DNA of 64,000 nucleotides from Odontocerum albicorne (GCA_949825065.1 OX463842.1:5173723-5237722); one strand, 5' to 3'; positions 11,100 to 22,929 are shown, counted from the first letter of the stretch. The notes: generated by a model from the sequence alone, not told the origin. Numbers and translations: made by a program.

Positions 11100-11900
11100 T
11101 TCAATCCATCAGCCACCTGGATCAATCTTATACTTTCCGAAGGTATTTCTATTCAGCCTTATATCGGTACATCTTTGGACCGATTGGCTACTTTGATCTA
11201 GTGACGTCAAACGATAGTTAAGCAACATTACAAATATTCCGTTAAATTATTGGCAACTTGAAAGTCTGTTTAAACTCCAGGCCTTAAGCCGATTTGTATG
11301 TATATTTACTGCACTGGGAGTTACTCTTTCCTTCTTTCATGACGTCAGATCTTGAGTTCATTGTTGCAACAACTCTTTTCAAAATCATGTAAGTCGCCGT
11401 TGAAAGAGGAGTACCTTTGGGCTGTTCTTTCTTCGCCGCTTAGTGACGTCGCACTCATAAAAGTTTAGCCTATTTCGATCTTCTAGTGTGCACTATGCTA
11501 CATGGATACTTATTTTGTACCCTAGGGTCGTTGTGGAATCAAATTGAACTGCCTCTTAACCTTTTCCCATGTTTCTATTTCTGCCAGTTTCCCCAGATCG
11601 GTAAGTATACGATGCATGTAACAACAAACAATGTATTAGAAATTCAACAAAGTGTTATTATGATTTACGGTTTATCAACTGTCTATAATGTTAACAAAGC
11701 GCTATTATTGGTTAGCATACTTGCCATGCCAATTTCTATGCTTTAAACAAATTAACGATAATTTGAATAATTTTATGATCATGCAATTACATCCATACAT
11801 ATCTTCATGCATGTTATCCTATTTTTTATACTTCTTAACTTCCTATCAGTTAAAAATGTTTTTTTCGACTTCGGTTTATCTCATGTTCGTTTTTCACTAA
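11100..11900. other. Low-repeat sequence, no gene recognised
   Basis: One of the few stretches with no obvious repeat. It contains three TGACGTC motifs (separate entry). Small ORFs at 11486-11900 show no domain. Confidence 0.45.
11202..11451. promoter_or_regulatory. Cluster of three CRE-like TGACGTC sites
   Basis: TGACGTCA occurs at 11202-11209 and 11340-11347, and TGACGTCG at 11444-11451. TGACGTCA is the CREB/ATF binding palindrome. No adjacent gene or initiator is recognised, so a regulatory role is a guess. Confidence 0.2.
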
Positions 11901-11904
11901 TTTC

Positions 11905-12490
11905 AGACAGATACGTGGATATTTGTTTCGTAAGTCTTTCGTGATCTGGCCAAACTATCTCATGATTGCTTTCGTGATCTGGCCAAACTATCTCATGATT
12001 GCTTTCGTGATCTGGCAAAACCATCTCATGATTGCTTTCGTGATCTGGCCAAACCATCTCATGATTGCTTTCGTGATCTGGCCAAACTATCTCATGATTG
12101 CTTTCGTGATCTGGCCAAACTATCTCATGATTGCTCTCGTGATCTGGCCAAACTATCTCATGATTGCTTTCGTGATCTGGCCAAACTATCTCATGATTGC
12201 TTTCGTGATCTGGCCAAACTATCTCATGATTGCTTTCGTGATCTGGCCAAACTATCTCATGATTGCTTTCGTGATTCCTAATTAATTTCAGACAGATACG
12301 TGGATATTTGTTTCGTAAGTCTTTCGTGATCTGGCCAAACTATCTCATGATTGCTTTCGTGATTCCTAATTAATTTCAGACAGATACGTGGATATTTGTT
12401 TCGTAAGTCTTTCGTGATCTGGCCAAACTATCTCATGATTGCTTTCGTGATCTGGCCAAACTATCTCATGATTGCTTTCGTGATTCCTAA
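11905..12490. repeat. 33-bp minisatellite derived from LINE2, three blocks
   Basis: Unit: 'ttcgtgatctggccaaacta' plus 'tctcatgattgct'. About ten units run to 12270. Two shorter blocks follow, each introduced by the same leader ('ttcagacagatacgtggata', 'tttgtttcgtaagtc'). Being 33 bp it encodes an 11-residue repeat (FVIWPNYLMIA) that is probably not a real protein. It resembles antisense LINE2 around its GHVERM motif (compare 'cgtgcccagaccatctcaaa' at 40482). Confidence 0.9.
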
Positions 12491-12494
12491 TTTA

Positions 12495-14035
12495 AGTGAA
12501 TAAATATCAAAATAAGACAATTTAATTAAATTGATAATATCAAAAGTTTTTATTTATATTGTTCATATCAAGAAACAAATCATAATTTGAAGAACTTTTG
12601 CGATCATGCGATTTACTTTAGTTTGGTTGGCTGGAAGTGATTATAACCTGACCATAATTTCGCAAGATTATTTTATAGTAGTGTTAAATAAATAAGTAAA
12701 TGGTTCGGCTTTTTAGGAATAGATTAATTAGAACATCAGTTCATATTCCACGTGCTGTGTAAATTGTGGAACATTCTGACGTTAAACAACCGCTGCGGTT
12801 ATAATATGTGGAGAGAAGATAAGCAGTATAATTGTGGGGAAATAAGGCGAGTGGAGAAGAAGGTGTCACGAAGGTATGGCGTCGGAAAATTGGACTTGTC
12901 GACAGTACAACACGAAACCTGGAGAGAGCCAGGGACAGCTTTAGATCTCACAACAAATTGAAAAAATTACAATAAAATATTGCTCTAAAACTTACTTAAG
13001 AAAAATAATTGCTTATTTGTACAAGGGTCGGTTTTGGTCATACTTTAAATATTAAGAAATATACACATTCAACTTTTAAGTACCCTTAAATAAAAATAAT
13101 TAAAACATTGCAAGAAGTATAAACATCAACCTGACTCGTTCAGGTTCATCATACAAGTATAACTATTGAATCAAGTTAAAAAATAATAACCACTACAAAT
13201 CAAGCACAGAACAGGTCAGGGCTCAGAAGGTCAAGGATCGTGATGCGTGCATGGAAGTATTCTTAGGGGAATTAATCCACATGAGTTTGTTAAGTCGTGA
13301 ATAAACCAAAATGTCAAGTGATTTGAAGAAAGCCTCTTCGATTGTTTTTGGCATTTCAAGCGAATGTGTGTCAATGATTTTGGGAAAAAATTATATAACG
13401 ACGATAATTATAATCATAAATATGATTATCGTCGTTATATAAATTTTTCAATAATCGATAATCATAAATTTATATAACGACGACACCTATATAATGACGA
13501 TTTGGGATTTCGTATCAAAGTCAAAAATGCAATTATAAGAATCAATATAATAAATAAAACTAAAAAAGCGTACATTTTAGACAATTTATAGCTTCAGTTG
13601 ATTAAATTTCAAAAATTAAACAATCGATTAAAACTTTGACAGTTCTTTGAAGAAAAAATAAATCCAATATTTATTAGAAACGGCAAAGATATGGCGTTTA
13701 GTTAATCAAACCTGTCACATAAAGGACAACCAAAAAAACATATTTTTATAGTTTTATCTTTCGGACCACACTCTATTTTGACCATTTAATAAATAAATAT
13801 TTCTTAAGTCAGGAATGATTAATTAATTAAATTTATTATGTTCTTCGTATTTAAAGTTCCACTTACTTTTGGAGGTTGCAGATAATTATGGCTATCTTAA
13901 CCTTTGAGGTTGCAGCACTGATGACATACGAGTATATGGTATCACAGTGAAACCACTTTTGCATATTTCACAATTAGGATGTATGTCATTTTCAGCCCTG
14001 AATTTTCCTTCGCAACATCAGTTGAAGTATTTCAT
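12495..14035. other. No gene recognised; one hairpin
   Basis: AT-rich sequence with no domain-bearing ORF. The only structure is the hairpin at 13391-13442 (separate entry). Confidence 0.45.
13391..13442. repeat. Short inverted repeat (MITE remnant?)
   Basis: 'ttatataacgacgataat' is followed within about 12 bases by 'attatcgtcgttatataa'. The motif 'tatataacgacga' recurs near 13471, suggesting a decayed larger foldback. Confidence 0.6.
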
Positions 14036-14460
14036 ATATGGTATATGCATACATACAAACGCCCGGCTTTTCTATTGCAACACACATATTTCCCCTCGTT
14101 TACACTCATACATATTTTCATATAATCCCCACAATTTCTCTGACTACTTTAATTTCCTTCTTTCAATCCACCTATACACTTTCGTTGCTCTTTCTTTACT
14201 ACGCCTTCCACTCACATTTATACCGTATTTTGTTAGTCTTTTTTCATTAATTTGTTCTATATGACCAAACCATCTCGAAGTGCTCTTCTTGATTTCACTT
14301 AACACTTCAGCCTTAAGTTTCGATTTAACCCTAATCCATTCATTCCGTATTCACCACCCAATGTATTCTTCTCACTTTAGACATTTCTGGAGGAATTATT
14401 CGGTTCCTTTAAGTCTTTTGTAAGTTCATGTTTCTCTTCTATTCATTAAAGATGGCACAA
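14036..14460 (-). mobile_element. LINE2 fragment, antisense
   Basis: Contains LINE2 antisense landmarks in order: 'caacacacatatttcccc', 'cacaatttctctgacta', 'ccttccactcacattta', 'ttttgttagtctttt', 'tatgaccaaaccatctcgaa' (antisense of the WFGHVERM region) and 'gtgctcttcttgatttcact'. No open frame survives. The 'catacatac' 3' junction is degenerate. Confidence 0.75.
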
Positions 14461-14547
14461 GAATACTGGTGTAAATTATCATCTTAACACATGTTGGTCC
14501 TGTCCAGTTCGAGTATATACGTTTTAGTATGTATTTATGTACGTTTT

Positions 14548-14795
14548 AAAATAATAGTAGATTTGTTATATTAGTCGTAAAATAATAGTAGATTCGTTAT
14601 GTTAGTTATAAAATAATAGTAGATTCGTTATGTTAGTTGTAAAATAATAGTAGATTCGTTATGTTAGTTGTAAAATAATAGTAGATTCGTTATGTTAGTT
14701 GTAAAATAATAGTAGATTCGTTATGTTAGTTGTAAAATAATAGTAGATTCGTTATGTTAGTTGTAAAATACTACCAGGTTCGTTATGTTAGCTGT
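14548..14795. repeat. 31-bp tandem repeat, 8 units
   Basis: Unit 'aaaataatagtagattcgtt' plus 'atgttagttgt', starting at 14548 and every 31 bases. The last unit is diverged ('aaaatactaccaggttcg'). Confidence 0.95.
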
Positions 14796-14799
14796 AAAT

Positions 14800-16290
14800 T
14801 TACTCAACCCGTAGAACATTTCGAGTCGGGCCATTTTTTACCATTCTTTCAAATCACCAACTAACACAAGGGGCCGAAAACTCCAGTATATCAATACAAA
14901 TGCAATGTTGATATAATATTTATGTCTGGTGTCTTTAGAATGCTTATTTCATACTCGTATAAGATGGAATTGATTTCCTCTGGAGTTTAAGCAAACTGAT
15001 GACATACGAGGACATGACAGAGTGGACAATGACAATGCCAAAAAGAGTGGACATCTGTGGAGCTGCAAGAGGTGGACATTTAGCGGATATTGTTTTTTTA
15101 TGTTTAAATGTCATACATTATACTTCAATGACCAATAAAAAGTTTTTGTAAATAAAAAAAAGTTGTGTGTTTTATTCAAAAATTTAAAAAAATTGAATTA
15201 AAAAAAACCGCTCAATTTGAAAGACCCTTTATCATTTAATTTATTGAAATATTGTTTAATTTCTACCGGAATTTTCCATTTTTTTGAAAAAAAAATTGAT
15301 AACTGTGTGATATTGAATTTTTGATATTTCAAAATATAACGAAACAACACGTATTCTATCGACTTTAATTGCCATACCACCGTGGGTAGAGAAATCAAAT
15401 TTCAACTGTAACATCGGCTAATCATGCCTGGAGGTGGCTGCCGAGGTGTCGGTTCATACGCGATATAACTTGTTCATCCTGGAAACTGTTCGACCTTAGT
15501 GATACCACTAAACATATCCGATTCGAGCGTGACCGGAAGCCTTCGGGTTTAGGTATCTGTCTATGCATAGGTATGCTGTCAATTGTTCAGGCCGGAGACT
15601 TTTAGAGCATTGTGATACCACTAAACATATCCGAATTGGTAATCCGAATATACACATATTTATGTGTATTGTTGAGCGTGGCCGGAAAAAAAGCCTGTGG
15701 ATTTAGTAATTTTAACCCGAAGAAGCTGCAGCGAGCCTTCATATTTGTCCATAAACGCTGTAACTTATTCATTCATATAGTATTTATTTTTATGGGTGAT
15801 TTTTTTTTACTTAAGTACATTTATTTTTTCTGTTCTCTCCATCAATGACAACTAATATTCACATCAAGTAATATCTGCCCTGTATTTATTGTTCTTTTCA
15901 AGTTATCATTTCTGAGTGGTCGTTTGGTTCTCCCGTACAAAAAACGTTTTAGAATGAGGCGATAAAAATGTCTTAAATATGTCTTTTGCGAGGCCAGCAC
16001 CGCCTCAGTCCGCTAGTGAATGACCCGTCACAGATTTGATGTGTTAATTCTAAACCGAGCCTTTGTGCTGTGACATGAGAGCTGCCCACTCTCACGATAT
16101 GCTAAGCTCACGTCATTTGTGGACTGTGAATATAAAACCTTTTTCCTAAGTGACACTCTTCGAAGGGAACATGTAATACTAACTTGAAGTACTATTGATA
16201 ATAAGCATTATATAACAAAATAAAGGTACTTCATTTACTTTTCTATACATACGTACCCTGTTACATACCCTGAGATTTAAAAAGGCGAAG
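14800..16290. other. No gene recognised; a small direct duplication
   Basis: The segment 'gtgataccactaaacatatc' occurs at about 15500 and again at 15611, each followed by a 'gcgtg.ccggaa' string, so a piece of about 110 bp is duplicated. Small ORFs have no domain. Confidence 0.4.
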
Positions 16291-16296
16291 TAAAAC

Positions 16297-16560
16297 AAAA
16301 CTTTGATGTAGGGAAGTGAAACTTGAACTTAACAAAAGAACGATAAGAGTAAGATTAATGCTGTGGAGATTCGTGTACTAAGGAAAATTTGTGGAATGTC
16401 AATGTTTTAAAAAAAGCGGAATGAAGATATAAGAAATTAATGCATGGATAAAATGGATGTTTTAAGTAAGGTAAAGAGAGGAGCTTTAATAGTTTGGACA
16501 TGTGGAGAGAATGAATGATGAAAGAGTGAATAAGCGAGTATACTCGTATAAGTGCTATAA
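16297..16560 (+). mobile_element. LINE2 coding remnant, sense
   Basis: Sense sequence with broken matches to the LINE2 C-terminus: 'ggaaaatttgtggaatgtc' (RKICGM-like), 'gaagatataagaaattaatg' (EDI+N), and 'atagtttggacatgtggaga' (WFGHVER-like). Stops and frameshifts are frequent. It ends beside a TACTCGTA at 16541. Confidence 0.6.
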
Positions 16561-16577
16561 AAAAGTTCATAGCTATC

Positions 16578-16958
16578 TCAACAATCAGATATCTATGGTA
16601 CAGAACAAAGGGCGATTACCCAAAATATCCTCACCATGTCGAACTTCTCACGGTGTGTAACTATAGAAGCCTTGAAACAAGAAGGCAAGAATCCATTGCG
16701 ATATTCCTAATAAAGGTTTTCCAAGGTTCCTTTAACTGTCCCGCGATTCTAGAAGCACTAAGTTTATATGTACCCAATAAATATATCCGTGCAAGGAATC
16801 ACCCTCTGTTCTACATACCAACTTACAGGACGAATATCATGGCTAAACACTCAGTCACGCGTGGTATAGAGATATTGAACCAACTAAATGATATATTCTC
16901 GGTACCGTCTAGCAGTATGAGAAGAATCCTGGCTGATATTCTTCCTAACGAATAAGCT
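16578..16958 (+). pseudogene. LINE4 C-terminal ORF fragment (non-LTR reverse transcriptase protein)
   Basis: An open frame of about 126 codons ends in TAA at 16956-16958. It reads 'STIRYLWYRTKGDYPKYPHH', then 'LLTVCNYRSLETRRQES', 'FLIKVFQGSFNCPAIL' and 'YIPTYRTNIMAKHSV'. The order 'L...SLE.RR......F..K...G...CP..L' followed by a basic 'RTN' segment is typical of the region after the thumb in many LINE proteins, where it ends just before the 3' UTR. There is no start codon or palm domain, so it is a 5'-truncated copy. It is the longest undamaged LINE coding piece here, suggesting fairly recent insertion. The (A)n(TA)n tract follows within about 50 bp. Confidence 0.7.
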
Positions 16959-17010
16959 AACACTAGAAGCAGACCCTCTTTGTGTAACAGGAGAAATCCG
17001 TGCAAAGTGG

Positions 17011-17192
<182 letters not shown>

Positions 17193-17344
17193 ATTAAAAT
17201 AACTCTATTTGGGAGGTCGTATCAAAATTCATGTCATATATCGCAAGACCTACAAAGGTTTCTTTGTAGTTCGTCTTCCCTAAGTTTGCTGTGGTTTTTC
17301 TTACCAAATATGTTTTTCTTAACATATGCGTACCCGGGAAGTAC

Positions 17345-17520
17345 CTAACCTAATGGTCGCAGCCACTACCTTCCTATCCTTATACTCAGCTTTCATGTAT
17401 TATTTTATAATATTTTTAATTTGTCAATAATACTGAGTTCGAGTCCCTAGTTGGAGCCCTCTTGAGGAGAGTTTGCTCTCTTAACGGCGCTATATAAATT
17501 GTATTTTTTTTAATATTATT
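17345..17520 (+). repeat. R5 dispersed repeat with box B-like motif
   Basis: Contains 'cactaccttcctatcctta', 'atttgtcaataatactg', 'gagttcgagtcc' (box B-like), and 'cttaacggcgctataaa'-type sequence. Reverse-strand copies are at 33335-33490 and 57370-57540, with 'ggattcgaaccc' at 57415. A tRNA-derived SINE is plausible, but I cannot place a matching box A. Confidence 0.6.
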
Positions 17521-17744
17521 GTCTTACTACTCGATGCCCACAAAGTTTGGAACATTTGAAGATTCATAAAGTTGTCTGTTTTATCTTGTTGATTTTTACC
17601 TGTTTCATTAATTTTTCGATGAGAAATAACATATCTAGAATGTATAGTCCGGTACTGTGTCAGTCATGTTACACGTTCCTTGAAGGCCTACTAGGTGAAA
17701 TATTTTATTCCATAGTGGTTACAAAATATATGTAAACCACTTCT

Positions 17745-17835
17745 GCATAACAAGAACACATATTGAACAATCAGTATGGACATTGTATGAGCTTTCACAT
17801 GACTTTGACTATTTATAAGAGTAGAGTGAAAAAAA
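17745..17835 (+). repeat. Diverged single copy of the 50-bp satellite end
   Basis: Reads 'cacatattgaacaatca', 'attgtatgagctttcacatg', 'actttgactatttataagag'. It aligns to the last unit and right flank of the array at 6608-8815 ('cactttaactacttacaaaa'). Confidence 0.55.
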
Positions 17836-17979
17836 TGTTTTTGCCAGGATTACTGAGTAAATTATTTTTGTTGTTTTGTTATTTATTGTATCGGGTTTTA
17901 TAAGTGTTTTTTTATTATATAACACTGTTAACAAATAAACACTTTATTTTATTTGACGTATTCCACTTTTATTGCATTA

Positions 17980-18135
17980 AGTACAACCTTACGAGTTTAT
18001 TGCTATATTCCAATTTCTTTCAACCAACCAGAAGAGGCAAAAGATACTAAACTGAAATCTTTTTTAAAGAATCTGGGTTCTAATGCAAAATGTACACACA
18101 TTCAAGCGTCTTACCAAGTTGGCTACGGAGGTTAA
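17980..18135 (-). repeat. SINE1, degenerate
   Basis: Antisense order is as in SINE1: tail 'gagtttattgctatattcc', 'caaccaaccagaagagg', then 'aatctgggttctaatg' (decayed box B) and 'gtcttaccaagttggc' (box A side), ending 'ctacggaggtt'. Confidence 0.65.
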
Positions 18136-18227
18136 ATTTGATATTTTTGTATAAAAAATAAACGAATGAAATAAGCTTAGGAAAATTTTAAAAAATATGT
18201 AAAATTAGCCAAAGTTGGAATATTATT

Positions 18228-18400
18228 GTATAAAGTACAACCTGACGGGCATATTTCCTTATACAAATCTCTCCCAATCAACCAGAAAGGTGTTAAATAA
18301 AAACAGACCGGAAACCTTTTTAAAAATCTGGGCACCAATGGGAATTGAATCTTTAGGCTGGAACAAACGCGTCTTATCATTCAAGCTATGGAGGAATATT
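18228..18400 (-). repeat. SINE1, degenerate
   Basis: Antisense tail 'ctctcccaatcaaccagaaa', middle 'cagaccggaa', then 'atctgggcaccaatgggaat' and 'gcgtcttatcattcaagcta'. It follows another old SINE1 copy within 100 bp in the same orientation. Confidence 0.6.
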
Positions 18401-18699
18401 TGTCAGTCTTACGAGATATTTGTATATATTATTATATATTTATACGAGATATTTGTATAGTGTCCCACGACATACCGATTGAAGGGCACTGTTAAAGATA
18501 ATTACCCCATTTTGCTGACTGGCAAAATTCTCACGCACGGAGAGAAGCTTTAAAATGTTTCACAAAGTTCTAAATAATACATTGGCTGACATATTTGTAT
18601 TTATATATAAAAAGCTACTTAATACATGTTAACAATTATAACGCAATTTTTTCGTTTAAATGTTAAAGTCTTGGTATCAGGGAAATCTTGATTTCTTAA

Positions 18700-19993
18700 C
18701 AACTTCATCAAAAGTTGAGAGAATTGACGTCGTGAATCATGTTAATCTTAATAAAGATCAGTTCTTTTATTGCAGCTCTATTTGAATGTTTTGTCAGAAG
18801 ATCTCTTAGCTGTAAAATTGAGAATTTCAACATTAATCGAGCCACTGTTATAAATGTCCACATTGTTTAGGCCCACTTTTAAAAGTTGAAAGAACTGACG
18901 TCGTGGTTCTCTTTTATCTTGATAAGGAACAGTTCTTTTATGGCAGCTATATTTGAATGTTTTGTCAGAAGATCTCTTAGCTGTAAAATTGAGAATTTCA
19001 ACATTAATCGAGCCATTGTTATACTCGTAAATGTCCACATTGTTTTGGCCCACTTTTAAAAGTTGAAAGAACTGACGTTAGGGTTCACTTTTATCTTGAT
19101 AAGGAACAGTTCTTTTATGGCAGCTATATTTGAATGTTTTGTCAGAAGATCTCTTAGCTATAAAATTGAGAGAATAGCAGAATTTCAATATTATTCGAGC
19201 CATAGTTATAAAAATGAAAATTGTTTTGGCCTACTTTATTGTGACAGCAATTTTGATTTCTTAACAATTCCATCAAAAGTTGAGAGAACTGACACCGTGG
19301 TTCACTTTCATCTTGATAAAGAACAATTATTTTATTGTAGCAACATATGAATGTTTTGTCAGAAGATCTCTTAGCTGTAAAATTGAGAGAATAGCAGAAT
19401 TACAACATTAATAGAGCAACAGTTATAAATTTCAACGTTGTCTTGGCCCATTTTCTTGTGATCGTAATTTTGATTTCTTAACAACTCCATTAAAAGTTGA
19501 GAGAACTGACACCGTGGTTTACTTTTATTTTGATAAATGACTGTTCTTTTATTGCAGAAATATTTGAATGTTTTATCAGAAGATCTCTTAGCTCTAGAAT
19601 TGAGAGAATGACCGAATTTCAATATACATCGAGCCATGGTTATAAATTTCAACATTGCTTTGGTCCATGCTATTGGGATGGCAATCATAGTATAAATAGG
19701 CCAAAACCCATACGATGGTTGTCGTCAATGAAAGAATACGAGAATTGAATTTTGAATACAAGAGAGCGAGAAAGGAATACTTGGATTCTCTCCGAAAGTA
19801 ATTAGAAATTTGAATCTCGGTGGGTCCGTGATACTGAAAGAAATTTAAATACCTAGCTAAAAATTTTTGAACTGGTGTAAAAGGGGACGATGTATAAATG
19901 ATACATATAAACAAATTTTACATTTATGAATACATATTTTCATAAATGTAGAATTTGTTTTACTTCCGTGAATATTTCACGGGCTGCAACTAG
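18700..19993 (+). mobile_element. Helitron-like non-autonomous element with internal tandem repeats
   Basis: The 3' end is a Helitron-type terminus: hairpin ccgtgaa-tat-ttcacgg (19966-19982), then 7 bases and CTAG at 19990-19993, followed by T. The last 305 bp match the element ending at 41474. Upstream (18709-19690) are about five tandem units of 170-220 bp starting 'aaaagttgagagaactgac' and holding 'gaatgttttgtcagaagatc'. Helitrons often carry internal minisatellites and end hairpin-CTRR-T. The 5' TC end was not located and no Rep/helicase is present. Confidence 0.6.
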
Positions 19994-20685
19994 TCTTCAA
20001 GTATTCTCTCAGAATGTTGACGACAGTTTGGTTTCTTTTTAGTCTCTTGCTGTTTAGTGAAGTTTAAAAGAGGTGTAGAACGTCATCGTATAAATTGCAA
20101 AGAGTTTGAAAAAAAAGAGACAAATGTAAATGACAAGTTTTTTACAGCCTTGTAAGTCTACACATTTTCTTTCAATACGCTTTAGATTGAAATGTTACCT
20201 TCATATGCTAAAAAATAATACTTGGTTCGTCTTAATTTATCCTTAACCGTTTACAAACAAATAAAAAAAACTGGTATTTTTAAGTAAATTGGGACAGTTT
20301 GTGCAGAAACTGACCTCTTTTTTATGGACGCATATTTTTTCATCCACTGCAAAATAGTAGATCCATTTTCGCGTGGAATGCGAAGGATCACTGCAGTAAA
20401 CGAATACCTAAAAGAATGTAAATTATTTTTATACAAAAGACTAATTTGAAGATTATTGAACTCGAAACAAAGGGCCAATATACTCGTACAACAGTGCCAA
20501 AAAAAGTGACATATTCATCTTTTGAATTTAATTCCATTCCAACGACAATTTTATATAGAGCCGCGTATATAGCAAATTCTCTTCAAGGGCGCTCTAACGC
20601 GGAACTTGAACTCACTTTTTTATATAAATCACGTCTGGCAGCTATATCAGCATCCGAGCGAATCATGTACAAACACTTTCTTTGT
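19994..20685. other. No gene recognised
   Basis: AT-rich; short ORFs without domains. TACTCGTA occurs at 20481. Confidence 0.45.
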
Positions 20686-20689
20686 ATAC

Positions 20690-20872
20690 AGTACAACCTC
20701 ATGGTACCACTGCCCCGTGGCAATCTCCTCCATCCAAAGATAAATATTTTGGTGAGGCCTTAAGCCAGAATGGAGCTGATAATTTTTTTTCTTTTTAAAT
20801 TTGCGTTCCAGAGAGAATCGAACCCGCAACCTTCGAGTCAAAAAATAGGCGTCATCAACTAGGCCACAGCAT
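20690..20872 (-). repeat. SINE1, full-length but diverged
   Basis: Antisense tail 'ccccgtggcaatctcctcca', middle 'gtgaggccttaagccagaat', then box B reverse 'agaatcgaacccgcaacctt' and head end 'actaggccaca' near 20870. All SINE1 modules are in the expected order. Confidence 0.75.
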
Positions 20873-21338
20873 TAGATAACATTAAAGTAAAGAACTTAGA
20901 TCTTTTGAGCTTTCAAATAAAAAAAAACTAGAAATGTTTCCGAAGCTTTATAAGAAACACACTAAAAAGAAGGAAAGCTTCAAATTTATTTTTTCACTTT
21001 CCACGAAGTATTATTTATGATAAATATAGTAGAATGAACGAAAAAATGGTTTTGAAAAAAAATTATATTCGTGGGGGTGGACAAAAAGATTCAGCAGGTA
21101 CACGTAAATGTTACCGATATATCAACTACCAGGAATTCAGGAATCGATGTCGGTAAATATTTGGAAGTTTTCCTCGTAAACTTTTTATCCATATCCACTC
21201 GTGTTCGATACAAGCTTTCGGAGAAAACTTCCCTTGATAAAAGACTATTGAGGTGTTCTTCGAAAATGGGAAAACTGAAAAGGAATATTTTTTGCTAGTG
21301 AAATAAAGGATAAAGCAAAGAATATAATTTAATTTATC

Positions 21339-22620
21339 CATACATACTTAAATACCCTCACGCTGTTTCTCTGTCGCGATAGGCCGAGAGGAGAGAGCAA
21401 CAGTTTTATTTATCGTGATATACATTTTTCGCTTCTTCTTCATCAGTACATCTTGTCCATCTTGTCATACAGCTCCTACGATTTCTCTGACTATCAAATT
21501 TTTTTTTAAAATTTCACCTGGCGAGTTTATTGCCATGTGGCAATCTCTTCCAACCAACCAGAAAGATGTTTTAAGTGGGCCCTAAGTGAAAACCAGACTG
21601 GAATTCCATTTAAAAAAAACTTTAAATTTATATTTCCATTTAAAACATTTTTTTTAAACCTGGCGAGTTTATTGCCATGTGGCAATCTCTTCCAACCAAC
21701 CAGAAAGATGATTAAAGTGGGCCCTAAGTGAAAACCAGACTGGAATTCCATTTAAAAAATCTTTAAATTTATATTTCCATTTAAAACTTTTTTTGTTTTT
21801 TCACCTGGCGAGTTTATTTCCATGTGGCAATCTCTTCCAACCAACCAGAAAGATGTTTTAAGTGGGCCCTAAGTGAAAACCAGACTGGAATTCCATTTAA
21901 AAAAATCTTTAAATTTATATTTCCATTTAAAACTTTTTTTGTTTTTAACCTGGCGAGTTTATTTCCATATGGCAATCTCTTCCAACCAACCAGAAAGATG
22001 TTTTAAATGGGCTCTTAGTGAAAACCAGACTGGAATTCCATTTAAAAAATCTTTAAATTTATATTTCCATTTAAAACATTTTTTTTAACCTGACGATTTT
22101 ATTGCCATGTGGCAATCTCTTTCAACCGACCAGAAAGATGTTTTAAGTGGGCCCTAAGTGAAAACCAGACTGGAATTCTATTTAAAAAAATCTTTAAATT
22201 TATATTTCCATATAAAACATTTTTTTTAACCTGGCGAGTTTATTGCCATGTGGCAATCTCTTCCAACCAACCAGAAAGATGTTTTTATAGACCCTAAGTG
22301 TTAACCAGACTGGAATCCTATTTAAAAAAATCTGGGTTCCAGCGGGGATCGAACCCGCAACCTCCGGATCGGCAGACAAGTGTCTTACCACCAGGCCACG
22401 GAGGTCATTCCTTTCTTTCAAAATATAATTCATTTGAACCAGTCATACTTTCCTTTATCTCCCTCTACGACGCCTTCTGCTCACATTTGCACTTAACTCG
22501 CATCTTTTATTATTTATTATTGACCTGTTTCTTCTGTATTATTCCTAGGACGTGTACTGCCAACTATTCCTATTTGAGGGTAACATTTATTTTCGATATT
22601 GAAAAATATTTATTCTGAAT
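21339..22620 (-). mobile_element. LINE2 3' copy split by a SINE1 concatemer
   Basis: Antisense LINE2 3' end at 21339-21500 ('catacatact', 'cctcacgctgtttctctgtc', 'cgatttctctgactatc'). It resumes right after the SINE1 block at 22408 with 'cctttctttcaaaatataat', 'cagtcatactttcc', 'cgccttctgctcacatttgc'. Compare the uninterrupted LINE2 at 40330-40430. The SINE1 array therefore lies inside it. Confidence 0.75.
21504..22406 (-). repeat. SINE1 concatemer: five truncated tails plus one full copy
   Basis: The tail module 'cctggcgagtttattgccat' starts at 21517, 21659, 21804, 21949, 22089 and 22230 (spacing 140-145). Each module holds 'ctcttccaaccaaccagaaa' and 'aaaccagactggaattcc'. Only the last continues to a complete tRNA-like head: 'gggatcgaacccgcaacctc' (box B reverse) and 'accaccaggccacggaggtc' (box A reverse), ending near 22406. 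On the reverse strand it is one head followed by six tandem tails. The 'LVVRHLSADPEVAGSIPAG' frame is an accidental translation of the tRNA-like head. Confidence 0.9.
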
Positions 22621-22689
22621 ATATATTCCGCCATGGGTACCATCGGACAAGGTTTTTAGTTAAGTTCGTATATATATGCGTATGGCATA

Positions 22690-22915
22690 GTCAGGCGCTT
22701 TATAAAATCAAATTTAAATCCCTCAGCCATCTTTTGGCTTCGGTCGTCAGTTTGTTTATATCGTCCATCGCTCCGTAGAACCTGTGTTAAGGCATTCTCT
22801 TATAATGTGGTGTAGGGTCTAAGCCGCAGCACCACAGTCACAACTGGGGTCATCAATGTAGCCCCATCAGTGGCGCTCGGCTGCACTTCTGCTGCAGTCT
22901 GTTCTAACATAAAAA
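22690..22915 (-). pseudogene. LINE C-terminal zinc-binding remnant
   Basis: The reverse strand in mixed frames gives 'LHHIIRECLNTGSTERW' and 'INKLTTEAKRWLRDL'. This matches the 'HI...CP...F.G....IH..T..A..W...L' C-terminus of several non-LTR elements. Stops and frameshifts break it. The exact lineage is unknown. Confidence 0.5.
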
Positions 22916-22929
22916 GAGTTAAGTTCGTA

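Noticed and set aside
11923..12285. 120-codon repetitive membrane-like protein (FVIWPNYLMIA)
   Set aside because: Translation of a 33-bp minisatellite derived from antisense LINE2 sequence.
14495..14512. TTCGAGTATA near 14505 and 40703 as scars of the TACGAGTA type
   Set aside because: Both LINE2 copies share it at the same place, so it belongs to the LINE2 sequence and is not an insertion.
17345..17360. CCTAACCTAA as a telomeric TTAGG remnant
   Set aside because: Only two units and part of the R5 repeat; not evidence for telomeric DNA.
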